A stretch of 64,000 nt of DNA from Saccharopolyspora thermophila (lineage in GTDB: Bacteria; Actinomycetota; Actinomycetes; Mycobacteriales; Pseudonocardiaceae): the NCBI RefSeq assembly GCF_014646075.1, contig NZ_BMMT01000012.1, positions 1 to 64,000 of the forward strand. The letters run 5' to 3'. Within the stretch, counting starts at the first letter, position 1, and each line of letters opens with the position of its first letter. Both the position numbers and the translations under genes were made by a program. Shown one piece after another: positions 36,220-44,536 of this stretch. The notes beneath the pieces are model-generated. The model did no database searches. It was not told the origin of the DNA and saw only the letters and a program-made list of their open reading frames with translations.

Positions 36220-37184
36220 AGCAACCCCGCAGGGCGGGTCTCGCCGACACCATCACCTCGGCCGCCGTGGCACACCGTTTCTACGTCCAGGGCCGGTCGA
36301 AGCTGGAGATCGCCGAGGAGTTCGGCATCAGCCGGTTCAAGGTGGCCCGGATGTTGACATCAGCGCTGGAAAACGGCCTGGTGCGGATCGAGTTCGACCT
36401 GCCGTTCCCGGTCGACGTGGCGCTGTCGGAGGAGATCCGCGCGGCCTACGGCCTGCGCCGCGTGCTGGTGCTCAATCGAGCGCAGAGCAGGGCCGAGCGC
36501 CCGGAGCTACGCAAGCGGATCGGCGCCCTCGCCGCCCAGCTGCTCAGCGAGATCGCCGTCCCCGGTGACGTTATCGGCCTGGCGTGGGCACGGTCGGTGA
36601 ACGCGATAGCCGAATCGATCCGGTCGTTGCCACGCTGCCCGATCGTGCAGTTGTGCGGGGTGCAGGCGGGCATGGACATGCGCGACCGGTCGGTGGAGAC
36701 GGTCAGCCGGGTCGCCGACGCCACCGGCGGCACCGCCTACCCCATCTACGGTCCGCTGGTGCTGCCGGACCGGCGCACCACCGACATCCTGCGCCGCCAG
36801 CCGGGCATCGCCGAAACCTTCGACCAGTTCCAGCACCTGACCAAGGCGGTGGTCAGCATCGGCGCCTGGCAGCCGGGCGAGTCGACGGTCTACGACGCGC
36901 TGAGCCCGGCCGAACGCGAGGCGATCGGCCGCCGCGGTGCGGCGGCCGAGGTGGCGGCCCGTCTGTTCGACGCCGAGGGCAACGCGCTGTCCACCGGACT
37001 GGCGCACCACGTCCTGGCGATCCCGCACGACCTGCTCGCCCGCATTCCCGAGGTGATCGCCCTCGGCTACACCGAACCGAAAGCCCGGGCAATAGCGGCG
37101 GTCCTCCGCTCGGGCCTGGTGACAACCCTCATCACGGACGCGAAAGCAGCCGAAGCCCTCCTCGCCGAAAACCGACCGCACTGA
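36213..37184 (+). CDS. SorC-family sugar-responsive transcriptional regulator
   Basis: A protein of 323 residues. The N-terminal helix-turn-helix is KLEIAEEFGISRFKVARML (about 30-48), and the rest is the SorC/DeoR-type sugar-phosphate binding domain (GDVIGLAWARSVNAI, QLCGVQAGMDM, AEGNALSTGLAHHVLAIP). It is divergent from the polyol dehydrogenase/ABC operon, with 128 bases between. Two like palindromes in that gap predict that it controls the operon and itself. The inducer is probably the phosphorylated or free polyol. Confidence 0.92.
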   Translation: MSKQPRRAGLADTITSAAVAHRFYVQGRSKLEIAEEFGISRFKVARMLTSALENGLVRIEFDLPFPVDVALSEEIRAAYGLRRVLVLNRAQSRAERPELRKRIGALAAQLLSEIAVPGDVIGLAWARSVNAIAESIRSLPRCPIVQLCGVQAGMDMRDRSVETVSRVADATGGTAYPIYGPLVLPDRRTTDILRRQPGIAETFDQFQHLTKAVVSIGAWQPGESTVYDALSPAEREAIGRRGAAAEVAARLFDAEGNALSTGLAHHVLAIPHDLLARIPEVIALGYTEPKARAIAAVLRSGLVTTLITDAKAAEALLAENRPH

Positions 37185-37226
37185 CCGTTTCCCGTCGCCC
37201 AGCACAACAGGAAACAGGAAACCCCG

Positions 37227-37520
37227 CTATTCTTCGACCGCTGAATCGCGGATTCCGCCAGAATGCCTCGGCATGCGGCGCTCAACCACGTGGAGGAACA
37301 TTTCCCGCCACGCGTCGAAGGTGGCGAGGAAAGCGGCGGACAGCACCAGCGCCAGCGCGAACGACGCGGCGCCGGCGAGACCCGCACCAGCGAGAACGCC
37401 GCCCGCCCACACCTGCGCGGCGGTGAACAGAAGCGTGCGTAACACCCGACCGAACACGGAGTCGCCGGCCGGATTGCACTGTTCGGGTGCGGTTTCCCGA
37501 ACGGACTCGTCCTTGATCAT
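37227..37520 (-). CDS. Small two-helix membrane protein
   Basis: A protein of 97 residues with two adjacent hydrophobic helices (about 28-46 and 48-66) and charged ends (start MIKDESVRETAPEQ, end RHSGGIRDSAVEE). ATG 37520 has AGGAGA five bases upstream. No family is recognised. It is divergent from the XRE regulator of the TIR island, 139 bases apart, so it may be regulated with it. Confidence 0.6.
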   Translation of the reverse strand: MIKDESVRETAPEQCNPAGDSVFGRVLRTLLFTAAQVWAGGVLAGAGLAGAASFALALVLSAAFLATFDAWREMFLHVVERRMPRHSGGIRDSAVEE

Positions 37521-37659
37521 CTCTTCTCCTAGGGTCTGCCGGTGGTCCCCCGAGAATGCGGGAGGCCCTGTGCGTTTCACCCTGACCGAGAGCCGATCGG
37601 AACGAACAGCCGTTTCCCCGGGCCCGCTGAAGCGGGCAACGGGAAACCGGGAGGACGAT

Positions 37660-38937
37660 GTGGAACAACGGTCCACACTGTTCGGGGCGGAGCTCCGAAG
37701 ACTGCGCATTGCCGCTGGTCTCTCCCTGACCCGCATGGCGGGACTGGCGCATTACAGCAAGGGATATCTCAGCAAGATCGAAACCGGCCGGAAACAACCG
37801 ACACCGGATTTCGCCCGGCGCTGCGACGACGTGCTGGACGCCGGTGGCGAACTGGCCCGGCTGGTGCCCGCGCAGTCCTCGGATGCACCGCTGCCCGAAG
37901 CAGACGGCGACGGTGAGGTGTGGGTGATGGCTCTGGCATCCGACGGCAGGAGCTGGTTCCGACCGGTGGACCGCAGGCAGGTGTTGGCCGCGGGCGCGGC
38001 CTCGGTGCTCTCCTTCGGGATGGGCGGTGGGCACGCGGTCGCCGCGGAGGCGACCACCACCGCGGCGTTCCGGACCATGTTCGACCAGTTCCGGAGCCTC
38101 GGGCAAACCGCCAGCCCCGCGGTGGTGCTGCCCGGGCTCATCGCCCAGACGCACACGGTGCGCGAGCTGGCGGCCCGGGCGCGGCCTCGGGAACGCCAGG
38201 AACTGCTCGCGCTGGGCGCCCGGTATGCCGAGTTCGCGGGGTGGATGGCGCAGGAGTCGGGTGACGAGCGCGCCGCGCTGTGGTGGACCGACCGGGCGGT
38301 GGAGCTGGCCGACGCCGGGCAGGACCGCACGCTCGCGGCGTACTCGCTGGTGCGGCGCGCGCTGGTGACGCTGTATCGCGAGGACGCACGGCAGACGATC
38401 GACCTGGCGCGTCAGGCGCAGACCACCGCGACCACGGCCCGCATCCGCGGGTTGGCCGCGCAGCGCGAGGCGCAGGGCCACGCCCTGGCCGGGGAATACA
38501 ACGCCTGCATGCGCAGCCTGGACCGCGCCCGTGAACTGCTCAGCGCGGCAACCCCGGACAACGGACCGGTGCTCGGCACGGCGAACCTGGCCGACCCGGT
38601 CGCGATGGTCACCGGGTGGTGCCTGCACGACCTGGGCCGGGTGCGCGAAGCGACCGAGATCCTGGACCGCGAGATCCAACGCGTGCCACCGCACGCCCTC
38701 CGCTCCCAGGCGCGCTACGGCGTGCGCCGCGCACTCGCGCATGCGGCCGCCGGGAACGTCGATCACGCGTGTGCGCTGATCAGCGAGGTGCTCGGCGTCG
38801 TGGACGCGGTCAGCTCCGCCACGATCATCACCGACCTGCGCCGCCTCGCCCGCACCCTCTCCCGCTTCCACACAGCCAGGTCGGTGCGCGAACTCCAGCC
38901 GCGCCTCACGGCCTCCCTGCACCACGAGATCGCCTGA
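37660..38937 (+). CDS. XRE-family HTH regulator with TPR-like C-terminal domain
   Basis: A protein of 425 residues. GTG 37660 has GGAGG four bases upstream. The helix-turn-helix is at about 8-62 (LRIAAGLSLTRMAGLAHYSKGYLSKIETGRKQPTP). A motif RRQVLAAGAASVL at about 105 is common in actinomycete regulators of this type and is not evidence of export. The C-terminal 280 residues are helical repeats like tetratricopeptide units (AALWWTDRAVELADAGQDR). The TIR gene starts 36 bases downstream on the same strand, so it probably regulates that operon or is its first gene. Confidence 0.85.
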   Translation: MEQRSTLFGAELRRLRIAAGLSLTRMAGLAHYSKGYLSKIETGRKQPTPDFARRCDDVLDAGGELARLVPAQSSDAPLPEADGDGEVWVMALASDGRSWFRPVDRRQVLAAGAASVLSFGMGGGHAVAAEATTTAAFRTMFDQFRSLGQTASPAVVLPGLIAQTHTVRELAARARPRERQELLALGARYAEFAGWMAQESGDERAALWWTDRAVELADAGQDRTLAAYSLVRRALVTLYREDARQTIDLARQAQTTATTARIRGLAAQREAQGHALAGEYNACMRSLDRARELLSAATPDNGPVLGTANLADPVAMVTGWCLHDLGRVREATEILDREIQRVPPHALRSQARYGVRRALAHAAAGNVDHACALISEVLGVVDAVSSATIITDLRRLARTLSRFHTARSVRELQPRLTASLHHEIA

Positions 38938-38973
38938 CGAACCCCTCCCACCACCCGAAAGCGAGGTACCGCT

Positions 38974-39702
38974 GTGCCCGAAATCTTCATCAACTACCGC
39001 ACCGGCGACTGCGAGCAAGCGGCAGCGCACATTGAGCGCTACCTGTCGGACCGGTTCGGTGACCGATGCACGTTCCGCGCCAGCAAGTCGATCCGCCCCG
39101 GTGACAACTACAAACACCACCTGCAGAACGCTTCCTCCGGTTCCCGGGCGCTGCTCGCGCTGATCGGGCCGGGCTGGCTCGACGCAGCGGACCGCGACGG
39201 CAATCGAGCGCTGGAGAACAAGAACGACTGGACCCGCAGGGAAATTCTCAACGCCAGGCGATCAGGCGCACGCATCATCCCCATCCTGGTCGGGCGCAGG
39301 ACAGAGCGGTTGGACGCGAAGAAGCTTCCGAAGGCACTGGCGTTCCTCGCGGACCTGCAGTCCCTCGTCTACGACACCGGGAACGACCAAGCCAGCCTGA
39401 AGCAGATCGCCGAGGAACTCGTGGACCTGGTCCCCGGTCTGTCCGATCCGAAACCGGAGCAGGCCCCGACCACGAGCCCGGTCTACAACATCAACCATGG
39501 CCAGGTGAACGGCGACATGGTCCAAGCCGGCCAGATCAACGGCGGCTCTGTCGTCAACCAGTTCGGGCGAGTGAACGGCCCCGTGCACACCGGGTCGGGC
39601 AACCAGCAGGTCTTCACCGGTGACCGGACGAACTACATCGCCGGTCCGCAATTCGGCGGCATCCAGCAGAACGTCGGCACCGGACTGGAGGACGACCGGT
39701 GA
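38974..39702 (+). CDS. TIR-domain protein with Gly/Asn-rich signalling-like tail
   Basis: A protein of 242 residues. Residues 3-140 are a TIR domain (IFINYRTGD at the start; RALLALIGPGWL). Glu90 in NDWTRREILNA aligns by eye with the NADase Glu of SARM1-type TIRs, so NAD-cleaving activity is predicted. The tail (160-235) has two related segments, INHGQVNGDMVQAGQINGG and QFGRVNGPVHTGSGNQQVF, rich in Gly, Asn, Gln and Val. They resemble bacterial amyloid signalling motifs with a VQ-x-G core. The second segment is repeated in the next protein's N-terminus. The GTG start at 38974 follows GAGGT, and the stop overlaps the NTPase start (GTGA). A TIR effector in a conflict system is likely. Confidence 0.82.
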   Translation: MPEIFINYRTGDCEQAAAHIERYLSDRFGDRCTFRASKSIRPGDNYKHHLQNASSGSRALLALIGPGWLDAADRDGNRALENKNDWTRREILNARRSGARIIPILVGRRTERLDAKKLPKALAFLADLQSLVYDTGNDQASLKQIAEELVDLVPGLSDPKPEQAPTTSPVYNINHGQVNGDMVQAGQINGGSVVNQFGRVNGPVHTGSGNQQVFTGDRTNYIAGPQFGGIQQNVGTGLEDDR

Positions 39703-41678
39703 GCGAGACCCACAACGAGTTCCACGAAGTGCACGGACCGATCAACACGGGTCCGGGCGACCAGTACATCTACCTGAACACTCGTGAGAGCGTCAGGGAG
39801 CAGGCCCGCGGCCCTCGGTTGACGCTCAAGGGCGACCTGCTCTGGCTCAAGCGGCGGTTCGTCTCCCCGCCGAACCTCGGCAAGGCGTCGAACGTGCTGG
39901 ACACGACCCGCACCGTCCTGCTCACCGGACCGCCCGGTAGCGGACGTCGCACGGCGGCGAAGATCCTGTTACACAGGATCGCGGACGACCACACCCCCTT
40001 CACGGTCCTCGACGACGAAGCCGCGGGGCTCCAAGCGCTGGCTGATGTCAAAATCCTCAACCGGCACAAGCTGGTTCTCGACCTCACCGACAGCACGGAG
40101 GGCGTGTTCCGGGCCCGGCAGCGCGAGCTGAACCACTTCCGAACGAGGCTCCAGCAGGCGCAGGCCCATCTGGTCGTCGTGGTCCCCGACTCCCTCCAAC
40201 ACCACGTGGACTCGGAGCTGGCCAAACACATCGTGCGCATCGATCGGCCGGACGGCGGCGAGGTGCTTCGCGCGCACCTGAGCGCGGAGCAGATCGATCT
40301 GCCGATGCGGTTGCTGGCCGCGACCGACGTCAGGCGGCACCTCACCGCCTCCATGGCCGAGATCGCCGACCTGGCGAGGCTCGTGGTGGCCGCCAGCGAC
40401 GAGAGCCGGGACGGCAACGTCGAAACCTGGCTCAATGAGGCCATCTCCGTCCGTACGGAGCGCGGCGGTGAAGTGGCCGATCAGGTGCAGAAGCACTGGC
40501 GTGGAAGGCCGCGGACGGTGCTGCTGGCTGCGGGCATGTGCCGCGGTGCGTCCACTGACGCGGTGTTCTTCGCCTCCCACGATCTCGTGAAGATCCTGGC
40601 GCTCGACGAGGACGAGGACCCACGGCTGGAGCAGGACGGTTTCCGCGATCAGCTCCGCCAGATGCACATTGAGGTCGATGCCGACGACCGCGTCGAGTTC
40701 GGCAAGTTCCAGTACGACCAAGCGGTGCGGGAGTACTTCTGGGACAACTACCCCGACCTCCGCAGGCAGTTCTGCCAGTGGGTCGACCACATCATCCGCG
40801 ACGGGCTGTTCGCTCAGCGCGACCGGAAGAACATGGTGGACCGCGTCGTCGCGGAATCGCTGCGCACGAAGTGCCCGGGCCATGTGAGCTGGCTGGTCGA
40901 GAGATGGTTGTTTCCGGACCAGAACAGGCGTCCGAATCCGCTTTGGGACTTCGGTGTCCGGGCGCTCGTGCGGGGGCTCGAGGACGAGCGGCATGGGTCG
41001 TTCTTCCGGCGCCTGGTGTACGAGTGGTCGCGGCGTGACGACCTCTCCGCCGACGTCGGCCAGGTCCTCGTCGACGTCTGCACCGAGGTGATCGCGCCGA
41101 AGTACCCGTCGCAGGCGCTCGTCCGGCTGCACAACCGGGCCCGGCGGGAGGACGGCCTCGGCAACCCGTCCGCGCGTCAGGCCATCGCTGACCTCATCGC
41201 CAACAACCGGCTCCTGCTCCGGCTGCTACTGCAGAGGTTGGTGGAGGCATTCGACAGGGACGAGCAGTGGCCCGCCGACGTGCTCCTGTTCCTTGACCTG
41301 GCGGACCCTCGCCTGCTGTCGGACACCAACGGTCGGCGACCGCTGTTCGTTGACGGCACGGTCCGACCTCAGCTGGTGTTCTGCTGGCACACCGCGATGC
41401 TGGCCCGCCCTGACCTCGTCGGCCAGCGCGTGTGCGACTGGCTGGCGGCAGCCGGTCAGGTGGCCCCGTACGACGCGGTGTTGGGCATCCTCGTCGACGC
41501 AGCCCGACACCACCTGCACCTGCTCGGCTCGCTGCACGTGACCGCCCGCGACTGGAGCCATTGCGCGCAGGGGCGTCCCGAGGTCGCGGCGTGGCTGTCG
41601 CAGTTGATCGACAGGGCGCAGGGACTGCAGACAGACGACTACGTGTACCCCCGGACTCCCGAGGAGGTTGCTCGATGA
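39699..41678 (+). CDS. P-loop NTPase of a TIR-linked conflict system
   Basis: A protein of 659 residues. Residues 6-26 (NEFHEVHGPINTGPGDQYIY) match the second tail segment of the TIR protein. A P-loop NTPase follows: Walker A is GPPGSGRR at 77-84, with Arg at the usual Lys position, and a Walker B-like strand is KLVLDLTD at 124-131. The rest is helical, without clear WD, TPR or LRR repeats, and could be a sensor. The layout resembles STAND or NLR-like ATPases that gather effectors. Start and stop overlap the flanking genes by 4 bases each. ATP use is uncertain given the Walker A change. Confidence 0.7.
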   Translation: MSETHNEFHEVHGPINTGPGDQYIYLNTRESVREQARGPRLTLKGDLLWLKRRFVSPPNLGKASNVLDTTRTVLLTGPPGSGRRTAAKILLHRIADDHTPFTVLDDEAAGLQALADVKILNRHKLVLDLTDSTEGVFRARQRELNHFRTRLQQAQAHLVVVVPDSLQHHVDSELAKHIVRIDRPDGGEVLRAHLSAEQIDLPMRLLAATDVRRHLTASMAEIADLARLVVAASDESRDGNVETWLNEAISVRTERGGEVADQVQKHWRGRPRTVLLAAGMCRGASTDAVFFASHDLVKILALDEDEDPRLEQDGFRDQLRQMHIEVDADDRVEFGKFQYDQAVREYFWDNYPDLRRQFCQWVDHIIRDGLFAQRDRKNMVDRVVAESLRTKCPGHVSWLVERWLFPDQNRRPNPLWDFGVRALVRGLEDERHGSFFRRLVYEWSRRDDLSADVGQVLVDVCTEVIAPKYPSQALVRLHNRARREDGLGNPSARQAIADLIANNRLLLRLLLQRLVEAFDRDEQWPADVLLFLDLADPRLLSDTNGRRPLFVDGTVRPQLVFCWHTAMLARPDLVGQRVCDWLAAAGQVAPYDAVLGILVDAARHHLHLLGSLHVTARDWSHCAQGRPEVAAWLSQLIDRAQGLQTDDYVYPRTPEEVAR

Positions 41679-42004
41679 GTCAGGAGAACAGGACCCTCTA
41701 CACCGGACTCGCGATGGCCGCGCTGCTGCCGCTGCTACTGGGCCTGCTGCTGGAGTGGTCGGCGTGGGTGACGGTGCCGCTGTTCTTCGCGGTGCTCGCG
41801 GGCATCTACCAGAAGCTCATGCACGGCACCAAGACTCCCAGCGACCACGTGGGAATCCTGCTGGACAAGATCGGCCTCCACCGCGACAACCCCGTGCGGG
41901 ATCTGACTGCGAGCCGGTTCGCGAAGCTGATCGACGCGGCAGGGAACCCGAGCGTCGCCGAAGAGGTCCGCCAGCGGTTCGACAGCCCGAAACCCTTCGC
42001 CTGA
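41675..42004 (+). CDS. Two-helix membrane protein of the TIR operon
   Basis: A protein of 109 residues. ATG 41675 overlaps the NTPase stop (ATGA), with GAGGAGG upstream. Hydrophobic helices at about 10-27 and 30-46 (LYTGLAMAALLPLLLGLLL; VTVPLFFAVLAGIYQKL) precede a soluble charged C-terminus. No family is recognised. Its coupled translation makes it a probable component, such as a membrane anchor, sensor or pore-type effector. It lacks the Gly/Asn motif found in the other two proteins. Confidence 0.75.
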   Translation: MSQENRTLYTGLAMAALLPLLLGLLLEWSAWVTVPLFFAVLAGIYQKLMHGTKTPSDHVGILLDKIGLHRDNPVRDLTASRFAKLIDAAGNPSVAEEVRQRFDSPKPFA

Positions 42005-42142
42005 ACAGACGGTCATCGCGGAGCGAGCAGCACTCTTGCCCAACTGACCGGATCGACGGTGCCCTTCACCCGCCATTCCGGGGCGTAAACCCGCTTTCGG
42101 TGCCACCCTGGAGGTGCTGGGTGCGGGGCACCCTGTTACCGA

Positions 42143-43298
42143 GTGAGTTCCTTCATCCGGGATGACTTCGACCAGAGCGAGGTCCGCATCAGACAGCCTT
42201 GGTGCGTGCCAGCGATCTGGACATGCGATGAGAACGGGCGCTGGGGTTTTCTCACGCCGAGCGAATACCCTGCCGAACGCGTCCTGCACGACTTGGTGAA
42301 GCAGGCGCCGCAGATGCTTCCCCTCGCCGGCGCACCGAGGCTCACGGTCCTCGGCAGCGAGGTGCGTCTCGGGAACGGTTATGCCGACCTCATCGCAGTC
42401 GAATCGTCCGGACGACTGGTCATCATCGAGGTCAAGCTCGCCGACAACTCAGAAGCCCGGCGTGCCGTGGTGGCCCAGGTGCTCTCCTACGCCGCCCACC
42501 TACAGGGCCTCCTCCCTCGCCAACTGGAAGGCCAGATCCTTGACCGAGATCTCGCAGAACTGGGCTGCGAGACGGTCCTCAACGCCGTTGAGGAGGATCA
42601 GGAACACACCGTCGACGCACAAGCATTCAGCGATGGTCTCGCACACAGCCTGGCCGAAGGAAACTTGCGGCTCGTCATCGTGCTGGACGAAGCGCCAGAC
42701 GAACTCGTCCAGCTCACCGGTTATCTCCAGTCGGTTACGGACAAGCTCATCATCGACCTCATCACCGTCACCTCGTACCAGATCAACGGTCAACACATCG
42801 TCGTACCCCAGCGCGTCGAACCAGCTCCCCGATCCAGGGCACTCTCCGACGCCGAAGCACTCAACCGGCAGGCAGGAGAGTCCTCCACCCTGGCTCCACG
42901 GCCTTCCGTGCAGTCATCGCCGACGCGCCCGCCGCACAACACAAACTGCTGCACAGGCTCACCGATTGGGCAGAACAATTGGCCCGTGACGGTCTCACCA
43001 CCCTGTACACCTACCAGGGCAAGTCAAAACCACGCTACAACCCCGACTTGACGGGAAACATGGCCTCGTCACCGTCTATAAAGACATCAAGGTCTGCTAC
43101 ATCACGCTCTCGCGCAGTACGTTCGAGCGCCTCGCGCCAAACAGCATTCCCATCGTCGAGGCCCTGATCGGAACCACGATCCGCCAAGGCAGCACCGTCC
43201 ACGACGTCTCCGACGAACTCCTCGACGCGCTCTCGCAGGCGTACCGGGAAGCAGCATGCAACGCATCCGTCCCTGATGGACGAAGCATCTTGCCGTAG
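42143..43298 (+). pseudogene. PD-(D/E)XK nuclease-like protein (two frameshifts as sequenced)
   Basis: The first 250 residues include the nuclease core GNGYADLIAV...LVIIEVKLADN, where Asp, Glu and Lys match PD-(D/E)XK; the setting resembles NucS/DUF91-type nucleases. As sequenced the frame is lost near 42875-42890, resumes one frame over (AFRAVIADAPAAQHKLLHRL), is lost again near 43023, and finishes in the third frame (LVTVYKDIKVCYITLSRSTF) at TAG 43296. One base added at each point gives 385 residues. The GTG start at 42143 has a weak ribosome site. It lies 138 bases after the TIR operon and could belong to the same defence island. Confidence 0.68.
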
Positions 43299-43514
43299 CC
43301 AAAACAAAAAGTTCAGTACCTCCAGGTCTCGCGGGTTGTGTGCATCGCTCAGCGGTGCGCAGCGGTGTGGTCGGCAGCCGCTCGGATTCCCTTGTGGCTA
43401 TGTGCACGGTGCCGTCGGGGCCGGTCCAGCGGGGTGGTGACTGTTTCCTGCGCGGTGGCGGGTTCTCCGCGACGATTTCAGCGTGCATGCGCCGCCACGA
43501 GCGGTGCTGCCGGA
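43299..43514. other. Region without an assigned gene
   Basis: Open frames cross it on the minus strand (for example SWRRMHAEIVAENPPPRRKQ near 43480), but nothing recognisable is seen. It adjoins the M20 and LCP fragments and is probably debris. Confidence 0.35.
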
Positions 43515-43658
43515 TCACCAGCGGAGGCTGATTTCCAGCGGCAGGCCGTCCAGCGCCGCAAGAACCTTCTGCTGGGTGCGCGGCAGGCGCAGCCCGATCT
43601 CCGGCTCGGCGTGCAGGTCGCGCCGCAGCCGGACGCCCCGGTGTTGCAGGTCGTGCAT
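43515..43658 (-). pseudogene. M20-type amidohydrolase, N-terminal fragment
   Basis: About 40 residues, MHDLQHRGVRLRRDLHAEPEIG followed by LRLPRTQQKVLAALDGLPLEI, match the N-terminus of M20 aminoacylase/amidohydrolases ('LRRDLHAHPEIGLDLPRTQ'). The frame then meets a stop at 43515-43517, before any metal-binding residue. The rest of the enzyme is not downstream. Its start abuts an LCP fragment on the other strand. Confidence 0.6.
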
Positions 43659-43659
43659 C

Positions 43660-44099
43660 GACAACGGCAGCCTCCTCGTGCTGCCCGCCGGGTGCCAGCA
43701 GCTCACCGGCGCGCAGGCGCTCGGTTTCGTGCGCACCCGCGCCTTCGAACGCGGCGACCTGGAACGCGCCGAGCACCAGCGGCAGTTCCTGATCGCCCTG
43801 CTGAACCGGGCCACCAGCAGAGACGTGCTGGCCAACCCGCTGCGTTCGGTGCCGCTGGTGTGGCGGTCGACCGATTTGGTCACCGTGTCCGACCGCGACG
43901 GCCTGGCCGACCTGGGCTGCTCGGTTACCGGGCGGCCAGCGCGGGCCGGGGCCTGATGACCGCGACGGTGCCCACCCGCGACGGCGGGGACCTGCCCGGG
44001 ATCGGCACCGTCCTGCGCTGGGACGAACCGCGCTCCGCCGCGCTGTTCGCCGCGCTGGCGCAGGACCGCCCGATCCCGCCGGCGGTACTCAGCCCGTGA
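43660..44099 (+). pseudogene. LytR-CpsA-Psr (LCP) protein, C-terminal fragment with frameshift
   Basis: The frame carries LPAGCQQLTGAQALGFVRTR and EHQRQFLIALLNRAT, hallmark segments of the LCP phosphotransferase domain, which attaches glycopolymers to peptidoglycan. The first two thirds, with the signal anchor and most catalytic Arg/Asp residues, are absent. Near 43921-43926 the frame shifts; one added G (GG to GGG) continues it to GYRAASAGRGLMTATVPTR and TGA 44099. The fragment lies between M20 fragments on the opposite strand. Confidence 0.6.
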
Positions 44100-44185
44100 C
44101 CGCCAGGCGCCGCACGGCGAGTTCGGCGTACAGCGCGGCGCCGTCGGCCAGCACGCTGTCGTCGAACACCGCGTACGGCGTGCCC
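44089..44185 (-). pseudogene. Possible M20 amidohydrolase C-terminal fragment
   Basis: The last 30 codons read TPYAVFDDSVLADGAALYAE then LAVRRLAVTG, like the C-terminus of actinomycete M20 amidohydrolases ('HSPxAVFDDxVLxDGAALxAELAxRRL'). It ends convergently into the LCP fragment. Upstream the similarity stops near 44185. It cannot be joined with the N-terminal fragment in the right order. The call rests on one short stretch. Confidence 0.4.
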
Positions 44186-44356
44186 CGCCGAGACCGTCCC
44201 GGGACCCGCCGCGGCTCGCACCGCGCCGGTGCCAGGCACCGTCCGGACCTGCCGCTGGTCACCGTCCACACCGGACGCGGCAGACCGGTGCCCCGACCCG
44301 GTCGGCAGGTCCTCGCCGTCACCCCGGACCGCCGCGTCCGCCGCCTGCACCGGCCG

Positions 44357-44536
44357 GTGCGGCCGGTCTTCGTCGACACCAGCGGGCGCCGCCGACGCGC
44401 GCTGCGCGCCCTCGCCCTGGTCTCCACCGCCGTGCTGGCCTGCCTCGGGCTGCTGCTCGTCGCGGCCATGCTCGACTCCCGCGCGCCGGCACCGCCGCTG
44501 GCCCCCGTCCCGGATGCCACGTCCCCGAACCCCTGA
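44357..44536 (+). CDS. Small single-pass membrane protein upstream of the GT2 fusion
   Basis: About 59 residues from GTG 44357: VRPVFVDTSGRRRRALRALA, one membrane helix (VSTAVLACLGLLLVAAML) and a Pro-rich tail. The 'VFVDTSGRRRR' start occurs in small proteins next to bifunctional deacetylase/glycosyltransferases in actinomycetes, as I recall. The start is uncertain, since the frame is open further upstream. It overlaps the next gene. Confidence 0.5.
   Translation: MRPVFVDTSGRRRRALRALALVSTAVLACLGLLLVAAMLDSRAPAPPLAPVPDATSPNP

Noticed and set aside
37960-38040. Tat-type export signal in the XRE regulator (RRQVLAAGAASVL)
   Set aside because: It is internal, after the DNA-binding domain, and is a common feature of actinomycete regulators of this type.
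43102-43776. A 224-codon minus-strand frame across the scrapyard
   Set aside because: It passes through fragments of different origin in mixed frames and overlaps the restored nuclease end, so it is unlikely to be one gene.
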